Assembly (NCBI RefSeq): GCF_001644645.1
Contig: NZ_CP011390.1
Coordinates: forward strand, 1,240,001-1,304,000
Source: Flavisolibacter tropicus
GTDB taxonomy: Bacteria > Bacteroidota > Bacteroidia > Chitinophagales > Chitinophagaceae
Length of the DNA stretch: 64,000 nucleotides
Reading direction: 5' to 3'
In this document: piece by piece, positions 17,916-23,202 of the stretch
Position numbering within the stretch: the first letter of the stretch is position 1
Layout: the number at the start of each line of letters is the position of its first letter
Notes under the pieces: generated by a model
Database searches by the model: none
Seen by the model: the letters and a program-made list of their open reading frames with translations, nothing else
Told to the model about the DNA's origin: nothing
Made by a program: the position numbers and the translations under genes

Positions 17916-18200
17916 CTACATTTTAGCAAGAACCGATTCAAGTACACCAGGAACGTCTTTGAGCTTTTGAATAAAAACCGATGACTTCATCTTTTTAACA
18001 AAGCGCTCCAGTTTATACGCTTGTTCACTGTTTGTGCACGCTATTGTCAAGTAAATCGTCCATGGAATGCCCTTGACGGTATACGCATCCTGGTAATGTG
18101 CCGTATTGTGTTCCAACAGGCGCCTTTCCGCATCATCCGTTGTTCCAACATAAAAGCGGTTCAATTTTTCAGAGTAAAGGATATAGACCAGGTAGGGCAT
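17916..18200 (-). CDS. GIY-YIG nuclease family protein, copy 2
   Basis: 94 residues of the small single-domain GIY-YIG (UvrC/Slx1-type) nucleases. LVYILYS (4-10) and FYVGTT (16-21) form the two core strands, R26 or R27 in AERRLLEHN follows, and the catalytic glutamate is in YKLERFVKKMKS. The TAG stop touches the first base of the tRNA-like copy. The ATG follows a terminator hairpin by about 10 bases, and no Shine-Dalgarno sequence is seen. It differs from copy 1 at three bases, one of which changes the last residue (Met for Ile). The gene is part of a tandem array next to tRNA-Leu, so the protein may act on tRNA-gene DNA or spread its own unit. That is inference. Confidence 0.9.
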   Translation of the reverse strand: MPYLVYILYSEKLNRFYVGTTDDAERRLLEHNTAHYQDAYTVKGIPWTIYLTIACTNSEQAYKLERFVKKMKSSVFIQKLKDVPGVLESVLAKM

Positions 18201-18236
18201 AAAACAAAAATAGCCGATCTTAAAAAGATCGGCTAT
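18201..18236 (-). terminator. Terminator-like hairpin before GIY-YIG copy 2
   Basis: TAGCCGATCTT-TTT-AAGATCGGCTA then TTTTTGTTTT, ending at the ATG of copy 2. It would terminate transcription from the tRNA-like copy unless read through. Confidence 0.8.
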
Positions 18237-18240
18237 CTAG

Positions 18241-18335
18241 TGCCCCGGAACGGACTTGAACCGTTACGACCGTTGCGGGTCACAGGATTTTAAGTCCTGC
18301 GTTCCCGAAGCTTCGGGATACCAATTCCACCACCA
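18241..18335 (-). pseudogene. tRNA-Leu(UAA)-like copy with palindrome in D-loop (proximal)
   Basis: Same 95-base structure as the copy at 17821-17915, with the palindrome at 18303-18318. The 3' two thirds, including the anticodon loop and T arm, match the intact tRNA-Leu(UAA) exactly by eye. The 5' acceptor strand is lost where the GIY-YIG stop codon (18336-18338) abuts it. Confidence 0.85.
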
Positions 18336-18620
18336 CTAAATTTTAGCAAGAACCGATTCAAGTACACCAGGAACGTCTTTGAGTTTTTGAATAAAAACCG
18401 ATGACTTCATCTTTTTAACAAAGCGCTCCAGTTTATAGGCTTGTTCACTGTTTGTGCACGCTATTGTCAAGTAAATCGTCCATGGAATGCCCTTGACGGT
18501 ATACGCATCCTGGTAATGTGCCGTATTGTGTTCCAACAGGCGCCTTTCCGCATCATCCGTTGTTCCAACATAAAAGCGGTTCAATTTTTCAGAGTAAAGG
18601 ATATAGACCAGGTAGGGCAT
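18336..18620 (-). CDS. GIY-YIG nuclease family protein, copy 1
   Basis: 94 residues, identical to copy 2 except for the last residue (Ile instead of Met). It has the same GIY-YIG core (YILYS, FYVGTT), arginine and glutamate. It is the first gene after the intact tRNA-Leu(UAA), separated by a hairpin of terminator form, so its transcription probably depends on read-through from the tRNA transcript. Such small GIY-YIG proteins are usually called nuclease family proteins without a known target. The near-perfect tandem copies point to recent duplication or ongoing gene conversion. Confidence 0.9.
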   Translation of the reverse strand: MPYLVYILYSEKLNRFYVGTTDDAERRLLEHNTAHYQDAYTVKGIPWTIYLTIACTNSEQAYKLERFVKKMKSSVFIQKLKDVPGVLESVLAKI

Positions 18621-18655
18621 AAAATAAAAAAGCCGATCTTAAAAAGATCGGCTAT
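18621..18655 (-). terminator. Terminator hairpin after tRNA-Leu(UAA)
   Basis: AGCCGATCTT-TTT-AAGATCGGCT followed by TTTTTTATTTT on the minus strand, immediately before the GIY-YIG copy 1 ATG. Confidence 0.85.
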
Positions 18656-18659
18656 CTAG

Positions 18660-18745
18660 TGCCCCGGAACGGACTTGAACCGTTACGACCGTTGCGGGTC
18701 ACAGGATTTTAAGTCCTGCGTGTCTACCAATTCCACCACCAGGGC
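18660..18745 (-). tRNA. tRNA-Leu(UAA)
   Basis: 86 bases forming a full class II tRNA: acceptor GCCCTGG/CCGGGGC, D stem GTG/CAC, anticodon stem CAGGA/TCCTG with loop CTTAAAA (anticodon TAA), long variable arm, T arm AACGG-TTCAAGT-CCGTT, discriminator A. CCA is not encoded. It is the intact parent of the tRNA-like copies in the array. Confidence 0.95.
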
Positions 18746-18748
18746 TCC

Positions 18749-18776
18749 AAAAAAAATCCTCCCAAAGCGGGAGGAA
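18749..18776 (-). terminator. Terminator-like hairpin between tRNA-Gly and tRNA-Leu
   Basis: TCCTCCC-GCTTT-GGGAGGA followed by eight T on the minus strand, ending 3 bases before tRNA-Leu. No separate promoter for tRNA-Leu fits in the gap. Confidence 0.75.
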
Positions 18777-18782
18777 ATCTTG

Positions 18783-18855
<73 letters not shown>

Positions 18856-18886
18856 TTTTAAAAGAACTTTTGTTTTGTTCGGGTTG

Positions 18887-18919
18887 CAAATATAAGGTAG
18901 CCTTACAATTCCAACCAAA
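18887..18919 (-). promoter_or_regulatory. Promoter of the tRNA-Gly/tRNA-Leu unit
   Basis: Minus strand TTTG (18919-18916), 21 bases, TATATTTG (18894-18887), a full match to the Bacteroidota consensus. It lies about 30 bases before tRNA-Gly and probably also drives tRNA-Leu and the GIY-YIG array. Confidence 0.7.
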
Positions 18920-18930
18920 TATTTTTAAAT

Positions 18931-19155
18931 TTATTTGTACTTAGGCGTATACTGTGTACTCTCCTGAACGGTAACATTCTTCAATGGCTCAAATCTCTCT
19001 CTATAAAGTCTGAAACAGCTACCCAAAAAGAAAACTACAAGACAAAAAATAGACAAATAAAATAGAAATGCAGAAGAAGAAACCCAGCTATGTGTGAAAT
19101 CACGGTCTTGTACTTTCTGCAACTCTTCATGATATTCTTCCTGCTGATAATCCAT
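18931..19155 (-). CDS. Small single-pass membrane protein
   Basis: 74 residues with a charged, Gln/Glu-rich N-terminus (MDYQQEEYHEELQKVQDRD), one membrane helix (about 27-48, SAFLFYLSIFCLVVFFLGS) and a short basic then polar tail. No family is recognised. It stands alone between the tRNA promoter and a glycosyltransferase gene on the same strand, separated from the latter by 61 bases. Confidence 0.5.
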   Translation of the reverse strand: MDYQQEEYHEELQKVQDRDFTHSWVSSSAFLFYLSIFCLVVFFLGSCFRLYRERFEPLKNVTVQESTQYTPKYK

Positions 19156-19216
19156 AGACTAAATTTGTGGTGCAAAAATAAGGGGAACAAACTAAAATTA
19201 ACAAATTGAAAATGGC

Positions 19217-20245
19217 TCAAGACTTCACAATAGCACTAAATAATTTCTGACCTTTTACAAAGTACTGCCAAATTACACTTCCATTATATACGCCAGGCAA
19301 CTGTTTGAGAGGTTTAGCCACGTATTTTTTGCTAACAGCTTTCTTTGAAAACAACCATCTAAAAAATGCAATTTGCGCTTTTTGAACTGCCATAAAATAC
19401 CTCTTATCCCCTCCTACTAACTCTTTAAATGCAGTAACCTGATCCAGTAATAAACGCACCGGCAACTTCCACCATTTTTCACTAAATGGGAGATTCTTTG
19501 CCAGCATGATATTGTTATTTCGAAAATTCAAAAATGTCTTTTTAGGGCTTCCCTTTGCCAAGGTGCCCCCTCCTACATGATATACAATGGATGAAGGGCA
19601 ACAATAAATCTTATAGCCCGCCAGATGAATACGCCAGCATAAATCAATTTCTTCCTGGTGAGCAAAAAAGAAATCATCAAATCCTTTCATTTCATGAAAA
19701 ACATGACTTCTGACCATAAGAGCAGCTCCACTTGCCCAAAACACCTCTACCGTATCATTATATTGAAGATCATCTTTCTCGCAAGTATCAAAAACACGTC
19801 CCCTAGCAAAAGGATAGCCAAGACTATCAATCCATCCACCAGCAGCACCAGCATATTCAAATTGATCTTTTTGGTGAAATGCTAACAGTTTAGGCTGACA
19901 AGCAGCGTTTTTTTCATCCTTCTCCAATATAGCCACCATGGGCTGCAACCAACCTGGGTCTACTTCTACATCTGAATTTAAAAGCACATAAAAATCTGCT
20001 TTAACCTCCTTCAGCCCCTCGTTATACCCTTTCGCAAACCCAAAGTTTTGTGTAAGCGTTATAATATCTACATGTGGAAAGTTTTTTTGTATTACGCTAA
20101 TGGAATCATCTGTTGATGCATTATCTATTACAACCACGCGAAAGTTAGAATATGTTGAAGCCAATACAGACGGCAGAAATTGTTCTAAATACTTTCTTCC
20201 ATTCCAGTTTAATATAACAACAGCTATTGAAGGTAATGCAGCCAA
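19217..20245 (-). CDS. Glycosyltransferase family 2 protein
   Basis: 342 residues of a GT-A fold inverting glycosyltransferase. VVILNWNGRKYLEQFLPSVL at 9-28 is the nucleotide-sugar binding start. VVIDNASTDDS and LLNSDVEVDPGW carry the acidic metal-binding pair. FFFAHQEEIDLCWRIHLAGY, near 192-211, contains the ED/EID catalytic base region. It resembles rhamnosyl- and dTDP-sugar transferases of surface polysaccharide synthesis. It has no membrane helix, so it probably works at the inner face of the membrane. It is divergent from the kinase gene at 20307. Donor and acceptor are not predictable. Confidence 0.9.
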   Translation of the reverse strand: MAALPSIAVVILNWNGRKYLEQFLPSVLASTYSNFRVVVIDNASTDDSISVIQKNFPHVDIITLTQNFGFAKGYNEGLKEVKADFYVLLNSDVEVDPGWLQPMVAILEKDEKNAACQPKLLAFHQKDQFEYAGAAGGWIDSLGYPFARGRVFDTCEKDDLQYNDTVEVFWASGAALMVRSHVFHEMKGFDDFFFAHQEEIDLCWRIHLAGYKIYCCPSSIVYHVGGGTLAKGSPKKTFLNFRNNNIMLAKNLPFSEKWWKLPVRLLLDQVTAFKELVGGDKRYFMAVQKAQIAFFRWLFSKKAVSKKYVAKPLKQLPGVYNGSVIWQYFVKGQKLFSAIVKS

Positions 20246-20306
20246 AACAACTAAATAATTTCACCAAAATTAGGCGAACGTTTATTATACTGCTTATTTT
20301 CGGCAC

Positions 20307-21488
20307 ATGTTTCGTCAACTCCTTACCTGGCGGGCTTTATTAGCACTAGTAGCCATCCTCATTGTTAGCGGCACTATTTCATACTCATCCTACCTAGCCA
20401 AGAAGATCGAGAAAGATGAAAGAGAAAAAGTAGAACAATGGGTAGAGGCCGGTAATTTTATAAATAACCCAAGCAACCAAGATATTCGTCTGGCGTCATT
20501 GATCCTTATTCAAACAGACATTCCCATTATAGAAACCAATGAAAAGGATAGTATTACAAACTGGGTGAACCTGGATTCTGCCGAAGTGAAAAAAGGATGG
20601 CCTAATCATGAGCCTACCAAGAATCTAAATACCAATAACTACCTTAAGGGCCGCCTAGTTACGTTCCAATCATCCCGTCCTCCAATAGAATGGACAGACC
20701 CCTTAGATTCAACACACCGCAACCGATACTATTATGGCAACTCAAAGCTTTTAAATGAGGTGCAGTATTACCCTATAGTACAACTATTTATTGTAGCACT
20801 ATTTATTATTATAACCATATTAGCCATACGTAGCAGCTACCTATCTACTCAAAACCAGGTATGGGCAGGTATGGCTAAAGAAACAGCACACCAGTTAGGA
20901 ACACCCGTATCATCTTTGGAAGGATGGCTTGAAATATTGCGGGAAACACCTGGAAATGAAAAATATGTGCCTGAACTTGAAAAAGATATTTCACGCCTTC
21001 GCTTGGTGTCCGATAGATTTGGCAAGATTGGTAGCTCGCCACAACTAGAAAAACTAAATGTTGTTAAGCAGGTAGAAGAAGTAGTAGAATATGTACGTAA
21101 GCGAGCCCCAGGCAAAGTACTGTTCAAGCTCAATAATTATTTGAGTAACGACATAATCATTCCTTTGTCGGGGCCTTTGTTTGACTGGGTCATTGAAAAC
21201 CTTTTGAAGAATGCTCTTGATGCCATGGAAGGGAAAGGAAGTATCACAATAGATCTTCAGGAAAACAAAAAAGAAGTAATTGTAGATGTCAGTGATACCG
21301 GGAAAGGAATAAGTTCCCAAAATTTAAGCAAGGTATTTAAGCCAGGCTTTACTACAAAGAAGCGTGGATGGGGCTTAGGGCTTAGTTTATCAAAGCGAAT
21401 TATTGAACAATATCACAAGGGTTCTATAGAAGTAAAAAACTCTGAATTAGGAAAAGGCACAACGTTTCGCATAATTTTAAAAAAATAA
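20307..21488 (+). CDS. Membrane sensor histidine kinase
   Basis: 393 residues: a first helix (about 9-29), an extracytoplasmic domain (30-155), a second helix (158-176), then the H box with His195 in AKETAHQLGTPVSSLEGW, an N box NLLKNALDAMEGKG, DTGKGI and GWGLGLSLSKRI. The domain between the helices has no recognised fold. No response regulator lies beside it, so it is an orphan like the NtrY-type kinase at 10.9-14.6 kb. The tRNA-Leu(GAG) promoter overlaps its 3' end. It is a short, compact member of a kinase type common in Bacteroidota. Confidence 0.88.
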   Translation: MFRQLLTWRALLALVAILIVSGTISYSSYLAKKIEKDEREKVEQWVEAGNFINNPSNQDIRLASLILIQTDIPIIETNEKDSITNWVNLDSAEVKKGWPNHEPTKNLNTNNYLKGRLVTFQSSRPPIEWTDPLDSTHRNRYYYGNSKLLNEVQYYPIVQLFIVALFIIITILAIRSSYLSTQNQVWAGMAKETAHQLGTPVSSLEGWLEILRETPGNEKYVPELEKDISRLRLVSDRFGKIGSSPQLEKLNVVKQVEEVVEYVRKRAPGKVLFKLNNYLSNDIIIPLSGPLFDWVIENLLKNALDAMEGKGSITIDLQENKKEVIVDVSDTGKGISSQNLSKVFKPGFTTKKRGWGLGLSLSKRIIEQYHKGSIEVKNSELGKGTTFRIILKK

Positions 21489-21498
21489 GATATTTTTG
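21465..21498 (+). promoter_or_regulatory. Candidate promoter of tRNA-Leu(GAG)
   Basis: TATTTTTG (21491-21498) matches TAnnTTTG and ends 10 bases before the tRNA. The upstream element is weak (TTTC at 21465, spacer 22). Confidence 0.45.
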
Positions 21499-21508
21499 CG
21501 CTCCACAT

Positions 21509-21592
21509 GCCCAGGTGGCGAAATTGGTAGACGCACTACCTTGAGGTGGTAGCGCTGGAAACGGCGTGCTGGTTCGAATCCAGTCTTGGGCA
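21509..21592 (+). tRNA. tRNA-Leu(GAG)
   Basis: 84-base class II tRNA: acceptor GCCCAGG/CTTGGGC, anticodon stem CTACC/GGTAG with loop TTGAGGT (anticodon GAG), long variable arm, T arm CTGG-TTCGAAT-CCAG, discriminator A. CCA is not encoded. Confidence 0.95.
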
Positions 21593-21598
21593 CAATTT

Positions 21599-21630
21599 AT
21601 TACGCCGGAATACTATTATTCCGGCGTAAT
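21599..21630. repeat. Palindrome after tRNA-Leu(GAG), left copy
   Basis: ATTACGCCGGAATA-CTAT-TATTCCGGCGTAAT, perfect 14-bp arms, 6 bases past the tRNA. It may terminate the tRNA. A second copy with the loop reversed lies at 22930-22961. Confidence 0.85.
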
Positions 21631-21868
21631 AATTCTTATTAAGCTGAATTTGGCTTGTTTCCAATTCGCCCTTGTACAGAAAGGGTTTCCAAGCTAGGTT
21701 TATTCCGACATATTGTATCGGAATAATATTATTTACTATTTATAATTGCTACTTGATTCTAAAAGTTCATCTCTGTTAATCAGACGATCATAAGCTTAAG
21801 TTTCCTTAGAGGTAATGGTTTAGATTTTACAGTAGACTACCCAAGCATTGGAGTAACAGAATTATCGT

Positions 21869-22228
21869 TTACAAACTAATTTGAGGAATAAAATCTTTGC
21901 GCATGGGGCTAAATACATCAATCAATGTTCCGGCTTCCAAACAAACTACGCCGTGCCACTCGTTGGAGGGAATAAAAAAAGCATCACCGGCTTTTAGCAC
22001 CTGCTTTACTCCTGCTATTTCTACTTCAAAGATGCCGCTTTCAATATTCGTTAATTGCGTATGTACATGCTGATGTACAGCGCCAATGCTTCCTTTCTCA
22101 AAGGCCACCTTTACTAACATAACATCATCCGTATAGGCCATCACTATTCTTCTCACACCCTCTCCTACCTTTTCCCAGATTATTGATTCGTTTTGAATAA
22201 AAACAGATTTATTATTTAGAGTAATCAT
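21869..22228 (-). CDS. Cupin-domain protein, KdgF-like
   Basis: 119 residues of a single cupin barrel. Motif 1 HQHVHTQLTNIESGIFEVE supplies the metal-binding histidines. Motif 2 AGDAFFIPSNEWHGV supplies the last one. The ending DVFSPMRKDFI is typical of KdgF-like proteins, which open ring forms of unsaturated uronic acids, although many relatives are simply annotated as cupins. No uronate-degradation gene is near, so the role remains open. The gene stands alone between the tRNA-Leu end and gene remnants, in a region flanked by two palindrome copies. Confidence 0.8.
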   Translation of the reverse strand: MITLNNKSVFIQNESIIWEKVGEGVRRIVMAYTDDVMLVKVAFEKGSIGAVHQHVHTQLTNIESGIFEVEIAGVKQVLKAGDAFFIPSNEWHGVVCLEAGTLIDVFSPMRKDFIPQISL

Positions 22229-22422
22229 TTGTTACGTATTCGTATAAAAGTACTTTAAAAGCTGCTTTTTCATTAATGATTTTGCATGCAATTATGCTTT
22301 CTCAATTCTACGCAGATACAATCGTTGTATACTAATCGCATCATAGATTTTTGAAGGGCAAATACATTCTTACTATATGGCGCGTCGAACAATTGATTAT
22401 ATTTAAACAATATGAAATTGTG

Positions 22423-22944
22423 ATGTACTTTAAGAAAATCACCCTTCCTATATTTGGCATCTTCAGCCTATTTGTTGTCTATGGGCAATCACTTCCATTT
22501 GAAAAATACACTTCTAAAAATGGTTTGATATCCGATCGTATTACAGCCATTGCGCAGGATGAGGAAGGCTTTATGTGGTTTGGTTCCTATTTTGGCATTT
22601 GTCGTTACGCCGGACTTGCATTTGAAAGGCTTGAACTCCCTTCTCAACAACAAAACCGATATGTCACTTTTTTAGGGGCAGCCAATGGCAAAATGTATGC
22701 AGGCTTTTTATTCAGTGGTGGCTTGGCTGAATGGAGCGGAAATAAAGTGAATATGCATTTTATCCGGGGAAAAGATTCGGTTTTGGCAAATGAATTTGTC
22801 TGTATGTACGACAATAAAGACTGAAGCATTTTGCTCTGTAATCGCTCCAGTCAAATCCACCAGTTCAAAGACGGAACGTTTTCGCTTGTATACACTATTA
22901 AGAAGAAAAATCTATCACCATCACAAATAATTACGCCGGAATAA
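22423..22944 (+). pseudogene. Remnant of a sensor with two-component-regulator propeller repeats
   Basis: The ATG at 22423 starts a signal-like helix, then LPFEKYTSKNGLISDRITAI and EEGFMWFGSYFGICRY, the first propeller blade of hybrid sensor proteins in this phylum. The frame stops at a TGA (22822) after 133 residues. The same frame then continues with LLCNRSSQIHQFKDGTFSLV, the next blade, up to a stop inside the palindrome at 22930. A full protein would exceed 1000 residues, so this is the decayed 5' end of a lost gene. Confidence 0.75.
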
Positions 22945-22961
22945 TAGTATTCCGACGTAAT
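22930..22961. repeat. Palindrome, right copy
   Basis: ATTACGCCGGAATA-ATAG-TATTCCGACGTAAT, one arm mismatch. The loop ATAG is the reverse complement of the CTAT loop at 21613, so the two copies are in opposite orientation. Confidence 0.8.
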
Positions 22962-23037
22962 ATTATTCTGAAGTCATAAGGAAGCCATCGCTACTTACGG
23001 TTATGCTACAACCATCAATTTATTGTTGCAATTAGCT

Positions 23038-23133
23038 GCCCGGGAAATAGTTTTGACCCGGCAACTAAACGCTCCACTTTCAATGGCTTCGCCCCTACTG
23101 TTTTTCCCATCAAACGAACTGGTTGAAGTTTGA
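23038..23133 (+). pseudogene. Possible AHSA1/SRPBCC N-terminal fragment
   Basis: One frame reads AREIVLTRQLNAPLSMAS, close to the REIVLTRxLNAP opening of AHSA1-type START-domain proteins, and then loses the family pattern and stops. It is short, so it could be chance. It fits the decayed character of this region. Confidence 0.3.
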
Positions 23134-23202
23134 ACTTAGAAATTAATTACTGAGTGCTTGTACCCGTTTTACATTCAGATGAAAAAGTATCGGATGAGAG
23201 AC

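Larger units (their letters stand above)
17821..18240 (-). repeat. 420-base tRNA-like/GIY-YIG unit, distal copy
   Basis: Consists, on the minus strand, of a 40-base hairpin spacer, a 285-base GIY-YIG gene and a 95-base tRNA-Leu-like segment. It is nearly identical to the adjacent unit at 18241-18659. A third, shortened unit (about 17645-17820) follows. Confidence 0.9.
18241..18659 (-). repeat. 420-base tRNA-like/GIY-YIG unit, proximal copy
   Basis: Directly follows the intact tRNA-Leu gene on the minus strand: hairpin spacer, GIY-YIG copy 1, tRNA-like segment. It is one base shorter than the distal unit, in the spacer. Confidence 0.9.

Noticed and set aside
18021..18659. Plus-strand open frames of 72-90 codons across the tRNA/GIY-YIG units
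   Set aside because: They run opposite both the nuclease genes and the tRNA-like copies and repeat only because the DNA repeats. No signal or family.
17821..18660. CRISPR-like array
   Set aside because: Repeat units are about 420 bases, coding and tRNA-bearing. There are no short repeats with unique spacers and no cas genes.
22351..22422. Earlier start for the propeller-sensor remnant
   Set aside because: The 24 added residues are not signal-like. The ATG at 22423 begins a proper signal helix.
21593..22961. Integrated element with tRNA-Leu(GAG) as attachment site
   Set aside because: No second copy of the tRNA 3' end and no integrase were found. Only the palindrome pair supports a boundary.
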